Of a stretch of 64,000 bases of DNA, positions 10,824-23,200 are shown in pieces (positions within the stretch are counted from its first letter, which is position 1; the number at the start of each line of letters is the position of its first letter). This DNA comes from Gnomoniopsis sp. IMI 355080 (taxonomy: Eukaryota > Ascomycota > Sordariomycetes > Diaporthales > Gnomoniaceae). The position numbers were made by a program, and so were the translations under genes. The notes under the pieces are model-generated. The model had not been told where the DNA came from. It made no database searches and saw only the letters and a list, made by a program, of their open reading frames with translations. The stretch spans positions 1-64,000 of the forward strand of contig JAPEVC010000016.1 in NCBI GenBank assembly GCA_027946555.1, given 5' to 3'.

Positions 10824-12328
10824 AACGACCTTGGATACGGTCGATCATTCCATTGCGGGTTTTCTGGCCGGTCTTTTAATCAACAAGCGCTTGATGTCGT
10901 TCCGAATCCTGTCAGTATTGGAAGGTCATAGGCGCACTTGGTGGATTTCATTTGTCCTGTCGTGGGGTACACTAGCATGCATGCATACAAGTCAACGTGT
11001 GTCTATACGTTGACTTGAGGAGAAAACATCGATTGGACTGGACATAGCAAGACGGCGTTTGCATTAGATTGGAGTGTTTCAAACATCGGGGAGGTGCAAG
11101 GGCGATTGTATCCCACGTAGGATTGCTTTGGCATTTGTATCATACAACAAAGACGTGGCAAAAATGGAGAGGGACGAGGAGGACAGAGAGCCTGTTGCGA
11201 GGGAAACGCAGCACTGCATTCTGAGGCTCAGCTGCAACGGCTTGTTTACACTGAACACGAGCAGATTCTCAGGCAGCGGAGGTGACAAGTATAGCATGAG
11301 GAAGAAGAGATACCCTTGATTTTATCATGATGAGCCATCTGTTCTGCTTCAGGTTTACCTTGGTTGGTACATTACCTGAGGACTCACTCGGCGAATTTTC
11401 CCTCCTAGTACCGCACCACGAGCATGAACTCTCACACAGAGTCCCCTGGAGCCCACTCTATCCGGAAGCCGTGACAGTATTCCTCCTCTAAAAAGATGCA
11501 AGCCACGTGGGTGCTCTAGCCTTCAGTTCGAGGGTCAGGTATTCCACATCTGAACGCAACATCATCCCCATCCACACGCTGGGCCAAACCGTTTCCACCT
11601 GTTTCCCTATGACATTCGCTAATTTGACTCTAGACAGAGAAGAATCCGCCATATGCTCATTGATTACGTCGATGCCTCCAATCGGCAAACGTAGCCCAAA
11701 GACATCGCCGCTCGCGGAGCCCGGGCCTTCTGGGACGTGAGCGTAGGGTGCCAACCCTTAACTTACCTTGGACCTGGGCTATCAACCCCGTGGCCCAGCA
11801 GATGGAGTCTCCTGAAAGTCCGTCCGGGAACCTAGACGGATCTGCAAGAGTTGTTACTCAGTACAAAGGCTTCATTGCAAGAAAGAAAAGGGAAGCAGAC
11901 AACAATCATCGGCCTGGAGTCGATATGCATAAGTCCCCAGGTTTCTGCAACGTTCCTCTTCTCGACATTCCTCTTCGGATGCGCGAACTTTACATACAAG
12001 ACTTGGTTTTAGATACAATGTAGAGAAGTAGTCAATGCAAATGGAGTAGAAAATGGAGAGACCCTGGATCTCACATCTTCACCAAAGAGCAACGGCAAAC
12101 GAAAAGGAGACTTTGGCCACCACATAGTGCACGGGGCAGCCTGAGGGAAGAGGACTCGAGCACTCGAAGCGAATGTGAGCGACCTTTCCATGTACTTGAC
12201 TGAGAAGCGCTTGTTTGCGTTGAAGGTTGGAGCGGTACGTTGGTCGCACAGAACGGTCTGTGAGATGTGCAAGTACGTACGACAATATGGTATTATAGCA
12301 CTATCTCTCTCAGCACCGACAACGTTTG
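10824..12328. other. Convergent spacer
   Basis: Lies between the 3' ends of the UIM gene and the first dehydrogenase. Short open frames at 11074-11319 and 11748-12023 show no recognisable domain. A sequence reading LLDIPLRMRELYIQDLVL near 11960-12015 looks faintly like the fungal F-box-like consensus but stops at once. I call no gene. Confidence 0.4.
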
Positions 12329-13241
12329 CTATTCATCCACATCTGTGCTGTTGCTCAATTTCTCGAACTTCTTGACGCTCTTACCATAGGCTTCCAACTT
12401 TCCCTGCATAGCCTTGTACGCATCACTGCCAATGACAGCGCGCAAAGGCGGGTCCTCCATTGTGGCCAACTCATACATTGCCCGAGCACCCTTCGCTGGG
12501 TCACCGGCTTGCGTGCCGTGCCGACCTTCAGCATTTTTTCTTGGGTCGATGTGGTCGTAGGCTTTGTTCTCCACCTCACCAAACATCATGCTGCGGCCGG
12601 ACCAGTCAGTTCGGAAACCGCCTGGCTCGACACACTGAACGACTATGTTCCATTCTGGTTTGAGCTGCATATTTCCCCGTCAGCTACAACTCAGGGGAAA
12701 AGAAAAAGGGACAAAGACTAAGGACATGTCTAGGACTGACCTCATGTGAGAGAGCCTCAGTGAAGCCCTCCACAGCCCACTTGCTTGCACAGTAGATGGA
12801 GAAACTCGGCACGCCTCTTTGACCACCAATAGACGTGACCTGCTGAATCAACCCGCCTGGTGGACTGTTTCTCTCCCGCATGACCTCCAAAGCTTTCCTG
12901 GTGACATCAATCAATCCAAAGAAATTGACTTCCATCTGTGTACGGACTTGCTTGTCGCTGAGTGTCTCAAAAGGGCCGCTGAGGCCATACCCAGCATTGT
13001 TAACGACGACGTCAATACGCTTGAATTGGGACAATGCCTTGTCGAAAGCGGCGTCTATCGACTGTTGTTTGGTGACATCGAGGTCAACGGCCAAAAAGTT
13101 ATTGGATGAAGTGTTGTCAAACTTGAGTTTGGAGGAATCTCGTGCCGTAGCTACGGCGATGTCGCCCTCGGCAATGACCTTCTTGACCAGCTCGTTGCCG
13201 AAGCCAGTGGTAGTGCCGGTAATGAGGAAAACACGAGGCAT
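12329..13241 (-). CDS. Short-chain dehydrogenase/reductase (classical SDR)
   Basis: Two exons on the minus strand, 13241-12741 and 12664-12329, with a 76-nt intron (GTCAGT...GCAG), give 278 residues. The Rossmann cofactor motif is TGTTTGFG near the N-terminus, followed by NNAGYG, SIGG and the catalytic YCASK (Tyr-x-x-x-Lys). The exon junction restores SHELKPEWNIVVQCVEPGGFRT. It is a soluble NAD(P)-dependent oxidoreductase; the substrate is unknown. The C-terminal PGGFRTDWSGRSM is the usual substrate-loop region. ATG at 13241 immediately precedes the first beta strand (PRVFLITG), so the start is secure. No partner biosynthetic genes are adjacent. Confidence 0.9.
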
Positions 13242-15060
13242 GTTGGCAGTCTCTGTGTGTGTGTAAATAGCAGATTAGAACGTGTGACTCTGGCTCGGTG
13301 TACTCAGATGAATTGACGTCAAATGAAACTTAGAATCTGGTGTGCAATCAATGGCTTGTGAGGACCTTGAAGACTTACATATACTTACCGTTTATACAGT
13401 TGTTCCTTGCGTCATGGGTTGACATCCTACGTAATGAAGCTAATTATTTGTCTGGTGAAATCTCCAAACTCCTATGTCCGTAGGAGCTGTTGACGTCTCC
13501 GAATTGATTCGGAAAGCCCCGAACCCGATACCGTGCCTACCTAAGTCACTTGTTGTTTGGCCTCCCAGCTCCGCACTGAGCAGCGAGCTATAGAAGTATG
13601 ATGAAATCGGCGCACTAGTTTCACAGAATCGCCGCAGTCGTCATTAATAATCTGTGACGGAATGCTGAAGGCTCAGAAGACTTCTAGCTACAATCGCATG
13701 GAGGAATTAATATTGAAAAAGACTCAAGAAGCTTGGAAGAATAGGCCTGATGTCGGACTTCGGGGATTACACACCAATTCTTCGGCCCTTGGTCTGGCTT
13801 TGCAGACCGTGAGGGGCGACTCTATAATGAATGTGTGATGAAGCGCGATCATCTCAAGGTACATACTGACCACGACCGCCTTGAGGATGCAATGGTAGAG
13901 AGGACTCTATTAAGTGTAAAAGGGCCCTACTAGCGCTTGAAGAAACAAATTTAGCTAGAGACCTTTGCATCAATAGATACGATCCCACACAAATGTGTAT
14001 GAGATGTCTGAGCCGTTCCCCGCATAAGGTGGTGGGCTAGGGCGACAGGTCACAGTCTCCTAGACCCCATAGAAAGTCGATTATGGAACGCGAAAGGGAA
14101 TACTCCTGAATTCATTCCTCCCTCGCATGACTCACTGATGAGGGTAATCATCAGCATGACGACCTCTTGCCGTACCAACGGCGGCCCAAGCGCATCTTGG
14201 ACCGTGAGGCCACAGCAGAGGTCCAATGAATGATACCACGTCAACGCTGTACGAGTACGAACACTGGTGTCAAGCAGCATTGCGTGCCGTCGGCTCACAA
14301 GAAGGGCGGAAAACATGTCGATCCGTTCCGGAGATGATTGACAAGGCTGTTGCCAAGAACCACGAGGACACTTCCCTCACTCTCCACGCCGCGCGTCGAA
14401 GGAAAGGCTCTTTGTAATTTTATGATTTGTGGTCTAGTTCAAAGTCTTGCATCAGGTATGTGCTCGTTGTTCATGCCCTCAAACTACGCACGTGTCTCAT
14501 TCGATATTGTTGTACACGAGAACAGCCTAGAACATCGCGGACAATGCCGTCTATAGTAGATTAATCCGAAGCCTATTATAACCAAGAGCAGCCGGAATTC
14601 AGCAACTCCAACAACATACTCTATCAAGCCGACGGAGAAATACTAGGCTACAAAATCCGAGAGTCCGCACAAGTGCATTAGCTTGCATCTGCCCAAAATG
14701 TATTGTGAGCATGATAGTCCCATATCTGTGAGTAAATCTGTATCGCGCATGTTCTGAAGTGACGTCCGGGCGTCTCGGTGCTCTCCTTGGACCGGGAAGG
14801 TAGTGGCCTCATAGGCACGTTACATACCTAATCAGTTGATTGGTAGACGGGTGTGATACCATCTCGGAGAAACCGTATAAATGCATTCTTGGCACCCACG
14901 GTAGTGTTGTATTTCGACAGCACGTTTCTACCTTTGGGGTTGTACCTCACACAATAGACTTGGGAAGAAGTTGACCAGGCTCTACTGCTTGTGTTGCAAG
15001 TCATTGTTCTCCTCGAAAGAATCGGCTGTGCCGAGCTCAACATTCGAAAAGCAACGCAGC
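13242..15060. promoter_or_regulatory. Divergent spacer between two SDR genes
   Basis: About 1.8 kb without a supportable gene. Short open frames (for example 14050-14316 minus, 14226-14417 plus) have no recognisable motifs. It must contain the promoters of both flanking dehydrogenases. A short GT run at 13254-13263 lies just upstream of the minus-strand start. Confidence 0.4.
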
Positions 15061-15898
15061 ATGGCCAGCCCATTACATGGCAGAGTGTTTGCCATTACCG
15101 GCGGCGCAAGCGGCATCGGTCTCGCTACCGCAAAGATTCTCTCCAGCAAAGGCGCCACCGTTTGCGTAGGCGATATCGACTCGGCAGCCCTCGCCGCAGC
15201 CGAGACACTCCTCGGAGCACAAGCAGCAAATCAAGGTAAATCCTACAAGGTCACCAGACTGGATGTCACCAAGCGGCTCGAAGTCGACGGATGGATAGGA
15301 AGCATTGTTTCAACTTTTGGCCGGCTCGACGGCGCCGCAAACGTTGCAGGGATCATCGGCAAGGCCCATGGAAAAGATGCCGTGGTGGACTTGGACGATG
15401 ATGAGTGGGATCGCATTCTGACAGTCAATCTGACGGGTACGATGTATAGCCTCAGAGCAGAGCTGAGAAAGGTGGTGGATGGGGGTAGCATTGTGAATGT
15501 GTCGAGCATCCACGGAGTCAAGGGTAAGTTGTTTCTCCTTGATCCGCTCGCCGTGGAGAATTCTCGTCCTTGACACCCTGCCTCCAGGTTTTGCACAGCA
15601 CGCGGCATATGACGCAAGTAAACACGGTGTGATTGGCTTGACGAGAGCAGCGGCCCAAGAGAATGGCTCAAGAGGAGTTCGGGTAAACGCCGTTGCCCCT
15701 GGAGCGATATATACACCTCTGATGCAGAAGCACTGGGACCTGGCTGGTCGCTCACCGAATGCGCCGTTCGATGATCCCTCAGCAATTCAGAGACAAGGGA
15801 CAGCAGAGGAGGTCGCGAATGTGATTGCATTTTTATTGGGACCTGAGAGCACATTTGTGAGCGGGAGTGTGTACGCGGTCGACGGAGCTTGGATATAG
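15061..15898 (+). CDS. Short-chain dehydrogenase/reductase (classical SDR)
   Basis: Two exons, 15061-15523 and 15588-15898, with a 64-nt GTAAGT intron, give 257 residues. Motifs are TGGASGIG for cofactor binding, NVAG (variant of NNAG), NVSS, and YDASK with the catalytic Tyr and Lys, followed by VNAVAPGAIYTPL. The C-terminus FVSGSVYAVDGAWI is typical of the FabG-like branch of fungal SDRs. The aspartate in VGDIDSAAL after the second strand suggests NAD(H) over NADP(H). The start ATG at 15061 is six codons before the first beta strand; a longer in-frame stretch upstream exists but is not needed. Substrate unknown. Confidence 0.92.
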
Positions 15899-16364
15899 AA
15901 TTCAGCATTCTCACTTCACAGCATTGCCCAGGTCGGTTTGGGTCGATGTCGCACATGGATTGGTGTGAGAAGTAGCAGATGGACACTTGAAGATCAGTTC
16001 CGCTACATCAACGGACTTAGGGACACGAAACCCCACAGCTTCTCTCGGATGAGATCAAGCGTTTTGATGCTCTTGAGTTCTGTGTGAAATTTTGTGACCG
16101 AGTTGCTCCAACGAAGGCGACCCGCGTGATGGAGATCTGATGCTGTTCCTTGCTCCTTACCGGCGAGCGTATCGAATGGGGCTGCGGTTCTGTCCCTATC
16201 CTCAGCAGAGTCATCACTATTGTCTGTCGCACCCTCCCCGACCCTGAACCTTGCTGGTGAAGGGTACGAGTTACCAAGACGTTCGGTGCCCATCGAGGGT
16301 GGAGTCTGGGGACTGCGTCGAAGGTTTGGGAGCGTCACTGCCCTCTTCTGACCTTGGTGCAGGC
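15899..16364. other. Convergent spacer
   Basis: This 466-base stretch separates the stop codons of the SDR and Naa20 genes, which face each other. Several open frames cross it on both strands but none has domain content. It probably holds both 3' UTRs. Confidence 0.4.
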
Positions 16365-16993
16365 CTACCACACGTCATCCGGATTGACCACATGGTCCAT
16401 CCCATCCTCACGCACATGCTCTCCTTTAACATCCCTCTTGCACGACTTTCGCATATCATACGCGTCCTCGCCGTCGCGGCTTGGGTCCTCTGGATTGTCG
16501 CCGTAGTAGTCCTTGACCACACGAAAGACACTGTAGCCCATGCTCTTGTAGAAAGCGATGGCCTTGCGGTTGGATGGGCGCACGAACAGGTCGACGAACC
16601 AGGCGTCGTTGGCGTCTGCAACTGCCTCCAGTTGCTCGCTCAAAAGCTTTCCGATGCCCAGGCGGCGCGCTTCGGGGGCGACGGTCAGGGCTGTGATGTG
16701 TGCGTGCCAGGGCAGGTAGTGTTCCGAGCCTTTGTAGTAGGCTGGCGAAGACTCGAGCTTACCCATGACTGTGAATGGTATTAGTTGATGTTGCAAAGTG
16801 GTGATCCGATGATGAGGGACTCACGGTAGCCGATGATGTTGCCGTCCTGGTCCTCAGCGACCTGGAATAATGCTGGCCATTTCGCGTGATACTGCAGGTA
16901 GAAGCCGAGCTCATACGTCTCGGTGAAGGGGTCGAGGTTGCATTTTGAGAACTTGTTGACGTCGTCGGGTCTAAAACGCCGGAAGTTGGCCAT
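16365..16993 (-). CDS. naa20: N-terminal acetyltransferase B catalytic subunit
   Basis: Two exons, 16993-16825 and 16768-16365, with a 56-nt intron, give 190 residues. The protein starts MANFRRFRPDDVNKFSKCNL and continues ETYELGFYLQYHAKWP, the signature start of Naa20/Nat3. The GNAT acetyl-CoA loop is RRLGIGK, and FVDLFVRPSN, FYKSMGYSVFRVV and GEDAYDMRK follow as in the family. The enzyme acetylates nascent chains starting Met-Asp, Met-Glu, Met-Asn or Met-Gln, acting with Naa25 at the ribosome. Splicing restores GYLMGKLES. A Pro/Asp-rich insert (GDNPEDPSRD) before EDAYDMRK is minor. Length is close to the usual 175-195. Confidence 0.95.
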
Positions 16994-18063
16994 TTTCGGT
17001 GTGGATCACAGAGGAGTGTGTGTGTGTCTGCTCATGCAGCTGGACTCATCGGTCGACTGGCGTTGTGAGCCAGCATGAACCCTAGAACCTATCCAGAGCG
17101 CAGTTAATCCCAGGCGCAGATTGAATCAAGCAAGGCAAATGGACTGGCAGCGTCAGACCAGATGCAAATAGATGGTGAGAGAATCGTTGGGGTGTACAAT
17201 ACAAGTGGATCCTCTTCACTGTTGCCCAGTCAATTGGAAGTTGCAAGACTGGAAGCTTGCAAGGAACAGTACCTAGTGTACGTCCGCATTTAATTTTCCG
17301 CCGGTGGCTCGCAATGCACACAGTGCCTGACATTAGGCAAGTCGCTGCTTTATTAGGATAAACATATTTATGAGAGGACTTGCCAGGAGAACGATCCCAC
17401 AAGAGGTTTTCGCAATCAGTCACACATACATGCCTTGGAGGTCATCCATAGAGCGAAATTATGAGAATGCACGCAATGTTGTGTTGTCCTAAGGAGGCAA
17501 GTATCATTGAGAACGGCGTTTATTCTTTTTCTGTCCCTGCCTGTCATGCCTGTCCCGCCTGTCAGTTACCAGGCTGCCAGAACCTGCAGGGCTGCTCCTT
17601 GTGCAGTGATGTGCTGCGCTAATCTGCAGCCCTAACCCTTCCAAATGCCGGTAGAACGCGTCCACCTGCCCGTGCTTAAGTTCCAGGTTTAACTTTGGGG
17701 ATATCGCCTAGGCCGCTAGGGAGCGAGATATTATGCACTGCTGTCTTCCGTCTTAACAAAGTTCTGCTATAGCAAACTCTCCCAAGTAACCAAGCCTTCT
17801 CCTCGAGAATCTCTCCTCTTCCATCCTTGGCGCTTATGGTCTGTCATCCAGTCCATTACCACGCTAAACACGTCACCGGGGAAAGGCAGCTCGACCACGT
17901 TTTGTTTAGCGACAAACCACGCTATTCCAGAGTATCCACGATCGAGTCACCGACAACTCACCCCAGGGCCCCGCCGCCCTGAGTAAACAAGGAGAAACAA
18001 CCATTTACCGCCTCCAACAAGCACCGTGAAAGAACGACGAACTCGACACAGCTGTCTTCAAGC
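16994..18063. promoter_or_regulatory. Divergent spacer, Naa20 and acidic-protein genes
   Basis: About 1.07 kb with no supportable gene. It contains a small imperfect repeat of CCTGYC words at about 17536-17564. The final 120 bases before 18064 are C/A-rich and look like a leader. Confidence 0.4.
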
Positions 18064-19188
18064 ATGGCATCACCAACGACGCCTCGTTTCACCCACTCGC
18101 GCGATGGCTCCGACTACAACTACTCCCCCTCGCGACGACTCTCCCGCAGTTCTCTGGCCGGTGCCGACCGTGAGGGTGACAGCATGATGTTCAATAACAG
18201 TGGCATGGGTCTACCAGGCGGTAGCAGCGGAAACGGGCTAGGCAATCTGGCTGACGAGTTGGCCGACGCCTTGTCAGATGGCGAGGATGACTACTACGAG
18301 GAAAACGGTGCGCCAGACATCGCTGTAGAAGAGACAGACGGCGATGCACCACCGCAGGATGCAGTACGGGACAGTGGTGTCGACGTTGCAAGCCCCAAAG
18401 AAAGGAAAAACAAGCACCTCAGCCTGACGCTGCCTTCCGCAACCAATGGCAAAGGTCACCGCAGGAAGGGCAGTCAGTATGACGGGAGCGAGTACGGCTC
18501 GGATTCCGACCTCGAATCGCCCGGAATGCCCTCCAGTCTGGTCGCCAAAATCGATGCCGTCGAATCGCTGGCACGAAGAGGAACGGAGAACAACGGTGGA
18601 CCCACAGACGGAGTCTTCCAGCGCGTCACGGATAGTCTGCGCGATCTGACATCGCAATCCAACGTCGAGGCCAACACCAGCCGACTCATCACCGCACACA
18701 CCGCTCTCGCCACTCATCTAACCCACCAGACCCGCCAACTCCATAACCTCACCTTCCCGCTCCTCAATCCACTCGCACCACCGCCCGACGCCGACACGAT
18801 AGAAGAACTGTTGCCTGAGCTCACGGCTCTAATGGAGATGATGCCACGGCCGTCATCAACCGCTTTCGGAGGCATCATGGGCCTCCAGAATCTGACCAAC
18901 GACCTCGCTGCTACCCTATCGCTGATAGCAGATCGGCTGCAAGAGTCGCGGCAGATCACGACCACAGCCACAAGGAGGCTGAGGACCGCAAAGGAGCTAG
19001 TGGTGGAGATGAAGCGGGACGAGGAGCTGCGCGACGAAGGTGAAAGGTGGTTGACGAGGGGCAACTGGAACGAGAAGCTAGAGAAAAGGGCATGTGCGAG
19101 TGTGTGTGGGGACATTATAGGTGGCTTTGAGGAGGTTTGCGATGGTTGGCGGGCGCGGTTGGCGCAGGCAGAAGGCGCTCAAGCGTGA
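18064..19188 (+). CDS. Conserved-looking acidic/helical protein, function unknown
   Basis: A single-exon gene of 374 residues that I cannot assign. Residues 1-150 are low-complexity and acidic with many Ser/Asp (for example ELADALSDGEDDYYEEN), followed by a basic stretch (KERKNKH, KGHRRKGS). From about 155 to the end the sequence is regularly helical, with FQRVTDSLRDLTSQSN, TAHTALATHLTHQTRQL and LADRLQESRQ-like heptads, and ends in RGNWNEKLEKRACASVCGD and GFEEVCDGWRARL. There is no signal peptide or membrane span. The form suggests a protein of a multi-subunit assembly, but that is a guess. ATG at 18064 is the first in a clean frame after a C/A-rich leader. Confidence 0.75.
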   Translation: MASPTTPRFTHSRDGSDYNYSPSRRLSRSSLAGADREGDSMMFNNSGMGLPGGSSGNGLGNLADELADALSDGEDDYYEENGAPDIAVEETDGDAPPQDAVRDSGVDVASPKERKNKHLSLTLPSATNGKGHRRKGSQYDGSEYGSDSDLESPGMPSSLVAKIDAVESLARRGTENNGGPTDGVFQRVTDSLRDLTSQSNVEANTSRLITAHTALATHLTHQTRQLHNLTFPLLNPLAPPPDADTIEELLPELTALMEMMPRPSSTAFGGIMGLQNLTNDLAATLSLIADRLQESRQITTTATRRLRTAKELVVEMKRDEELRDEGERWLTRGNWNEKLEKRACASVCGDIIGGFEEVCDGWRARLAQAEGAQA

Positions 19189-20262
19189 GGCCCAAGTCAA
19201 CTCTACTCGACGAGTATGAGCATGCCTCGTTCGATGCCACGGTGTCCGAAGACTGGGCAGACAGAATCACCCAACAGACACAAAAATCAAGATGCGCCAC
19301 TGTAAAAAAAAAAAAAGGTGGCTCTGCGAGAAGCGAAGCCGTGCTGGAGGACATCTAGACCCCAGAAGACCTTCCAGGTCGCGGGCAGCTACCAGATTCT
19401 GCTGCTAAGATTTCCTTTGTTGTATCTTGGCAAAGATCATGACGATAATACCCTGCGAGCAACATGAGACAGACACTGGCGTTCTTGCAGATACTTAGAG
19501 TTTGGGGGGGGGACGGTTCCAGATAGACGGGGTTCCAAAAGACGACGAAAACGATCGTTAACTGCCGATTGGAATAGACTGAGAACTGGGGCTCTGCAAA
19601 TATCAGAGAAGTAAGAAAAAAAAGTAAAATATATCACATGTCGCCATTTCTTAATGGGTGGGAAGCGCTCAAATGAATATGGCGTTACGGACTTGGTGGA
19701 TGGAGTAAGCGACAGAAAGAGATGCCTTGAACAGGCTGTCCGAAGCTCCATTAGGCGTGACGAGGGCCACGACGCTGAAGAAGTACAGCTTGCATATAGA
19801 ATATACTGCCGTGCCTTCCATATGGCTTCACTTCTGAATCTGCCACTTGGATGGCTCACATAAAGCAACTCTGGACATCAGTCCTGGTGAATGAAGCAGA
19901 AGTTGGGACACTTTGATCGAGGATACCAGTCGTAATTCAGTACACACCGTCCTCTCATTATTTACGCCTCTCTCTTTACTATATATGTGGACAATGCAAG
20001 TTTCTGAGGTCTGTTTACATTATTCATTAACATCACAAAAACCTCATCACCGTTCATATGAATGTCAATTACCAACACAACTGACGACTCCTCCATACAA
20101 AGGCACCTGCTGCCTTTTGACCCCAGATCTTCACTAATGTGTGCATCAGAAGGCTATGTAGTGAGCAAAGTGCGTAGGGCTTGCAATCGCAAATGTTGAA
20201 CCCAGACAAAGCCCCCTGTCGCACACTAGAAAGACAGCTCACATGAGCATATCAGCGGCTAG
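19189..20262. other. Convergent spacer with A13 tract
   Basis: Separates two facing 3' ends. A run of 13 A residues at 19304-19316 lies about 115 bases past the stop of the upstream gene, within its presumed 3' UTR. A stretch of eight G at about 19503-19510 is also present. No gene is supported. Confidence 0.4.
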
Positions 20263-23200
20263 TCAGTCCATCACACCCAGTTTCCGTGGCGGCGTTGCTG
20301 TGGTCGCCGCCGGCTCCTTGTCAGCAGCAGCAGCAGCAGCAGCAGCAGGTTTCTGCTTCTTCTGCTGGTCCTGCTGCTTCTTATCCTGCTTCTTGTCCTG
20401 CTTCTTGCCGCCCTCCTCCTGACGCTGCGCACCCGCCGGTGACCTGGAGGAGTAGAGGAAATTGTTCCGCACGTTGCTAATGGAGCCCATGGCGCGTTCG
20501 ATGGGGCCGGTCATGTTGTTGGGAGGCTTCCACGAGTTGTTGCTGCGAGGGGGCGTGTTGCTTGCGTCGCCATTGCTTGTAGTGATGATGTTGTTGTTGT
20601 TGCTTGTATCTGCATCAAAACGGCCAGCCTGGCTACGGTCTGTGTCCGATCCGCTGGTCAGGACGGGGGGCTTGCTGGGTTCAAAGCCTGTGATACCAGG
20701 GCTTTTGGATCGCATCTCGCTCCGTTGGCTCTCTTCTTTCCTCAACCTCATCTCACTTCGCTGGGCTTCCTCGCTTCTCTCCGCCCGCAAGACCTCCCAG
20801 CTCTGCTCCCAATCCCTCTCGGTACCTTCCAGGTGTGGTAGGTTCGGCGTGACCTCCCGCCGCCTCGTATCCTCGTACGTACTTTCTGCGTGCCTTCGGA
20901 TTAAGTCATCGTCAGATACCCGACTCTGCACCGGAAAGTCCGTATAGCTCATCTTCTCAAAACTCTCGGGATTTTTTTGCCCACCAAATGCTCTATCCGT
21001 GGGAGGCGCCACAGGAGGGGCGGTCTGTCGTGGTAATTCCCGCCGTTGACGTCTCGTCTCCGCCATGTCCCCATCATCATCTACAATCACCACGATCCAC
21101 ACGCCCACCTGGCCGTTTGCCCCCAGCAGCGGCGTGCAATGAATCCAGCGCCTCCGACCCTCCTGCCCAATGGACTCGTGCCCATTCCCGACCAGTACCG
21201 TGCCCGTGGACCCCGTGCTCCCCGATGCGCCCGAAGCGCTATCCGGGATCGTCCCGGCGCTCGCGACATTGCGAAGCACGCTCCCAGCGCTGATCCACTT
21301 CACGGTCGCTGTGACGCAGTGGCCCTCGGCAAAAGCGTGCTCCAGCTGTTCGTGGATACGCCTGCTGCCGCCAATACGGCTCATGAAATGACTTTGCAGC
21401 ATCCCTGGCACACGCAGCGTCGGGCTGGCAAACAGGATCCTCAAGCTCGGGTACGGGCGCACGACAAGATAGTTCTCAAAGATTGCTGGCGACCTCGCCA
21501 CTGCGTTCATACTTGCTGGGTGAGATTGTGAGTCCGCGTTCGGAGGGTGCACGCTGATGTTGATGTTTCCGTTCGCATCTGACACCTCGTAGCCGCGTCG
21601 AGAACTGGGGCCCTGGGGAGGTGACAACGGCGGGCTGGATTGATCGTGGAGAACCATCCGAGGCTTGTGCCAGGCTCCGATCGCCTCGAGGTGCTGGCCC
21701 TGCTCCTGTTGGGAGCGATGCATACGGCCTCCAAAGCGACGGACAGTCTCAAGCTCCGTGCGGCTAAGCATCTCGGCGAGAAGTCGGAAATCATTGTTCT
21801 GATCGAGTAAGCGGGCTGGGTCCCTGGCAGAGGAAGAGGTAGTCGCGGTACCAACGGCCGGAGGGGAGGGCCACTCGAGGTCAGCGCCAAAGTCGCGACG
21901 AATGGGTGTGTCGGTGTTGGAGTTGGATTTGGAAGTGTTCTGGCTCCGGCGCCGCTCTTCCTCATCCTGATCGACGAGTTTGCGAAGGGATTCGAGGCCG
22001 GAGCAGTCCTTTGCCAGGCCGGATACGTCGATCTGCGCGCCAAGATAGTAACGAACTAGACCCTTTGAGTCGAGCAGCGGCGTACACATGAGCAGATTCA
22101 TGAATGGCAGCCCGTCCCTGCGATAATTCAGAAAAGTCTCATAATGCTCCTTGCCTTCCGCCAATTTCTCGCGAATGCGCTGGATCGAGAAAGGGTTGGT
22201 CCGAGGTCCTTGTAGAAAGCGACAGTTTCGACCCATCACATAGCTTGGGCCATATTGTGTCGTGCGGTGGAATTCTGAAGCATAGGACTGTCGTTAGTAG
22301 AAGTTCGAGACGCCATGAATTGTACGGTTCATAATGTCACATCAAAGCTAGGGATGGAGACGTTTGATCATGTTGATGCACACTCACCCTCGGACGCAAA
22401 GACTATTGGGTTATCTTTCCTCGAAGGATCCGTAACACAAAATACTTCGGCCAGCCCTTCGCTCAGGTACTGCAGATTTTGCGGCATCATGCCCATGGTT
22501 TTTCGTCGCATTGACAACTCCACGATATCCGTCCATACATGCGTAATGTACGCGGGCAAGTCATCTTTCGCGAGTGCCTCGAACGCGGCTGCTGTCTTTT
22601 GCTCCAAAGATTCGTTGACAGTCAATTCCGGCAGGGCCTTGGCCGCAAAGTCGCTCGGGTGGTGCTGCAGTTGCAGACCGTCGGGGCGAAGTCTCCGTGA
22701 GATGATGCCATTGACATATTCGAGGGCGCGAATGGCCTTTAAGGCTTCCAGTAGATAGTTGAGTAAGGGAACACTTTGTGGCCGATATGTGCTTAGGAAA
22801 GTCGAGAAGCGGTGCAGCAGGATTGGGTCCAGTATGATGATTTGCATGTGCTTTACAGAAAACAGCAACTCTGACCGGTGCTCCAGACTGTACGCAGCTG
22901 TATTTGCCGCCGGAATGACCAGGTCAAAGCTCTCGGGATCAACGTCGTCTCTGCCGACCGGATGGAGGCCATCCAGGTTGTCAACGCCTATGACTTGCAG
23001 GGGAGGAAGAGCCGCCACCGACTGGTCGTCAGTTTGGAAAGACGTTGCTATCGTTCTGGAAGTAGAATGGCTCTCCGCCAGCCGAGAAGGGGCTGTTCCC
23101 CTGTCATACGGTGACGCGGGCCGGAGACTGACAGGAGACGCCGGCCGCTCGACGGACCGGTCGGCTGACAGAGATGTGTCACGCCGTGGCGGTGGGAACG

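Noticed and set aside
11748..12023. Possible F-box-like fragment (LLDIPLRMRELYIQDLVL)
   Set aside because: The likeness is faint, the frame stops right after it and no continuing exon was found.
15243..15986. 247-codon minus-strand open frame over the second SDR gene
   Set aside because: The plus strand has a complete SDR with all motifs; the minus frame has no recognisable content and lies across exon and intron alike.
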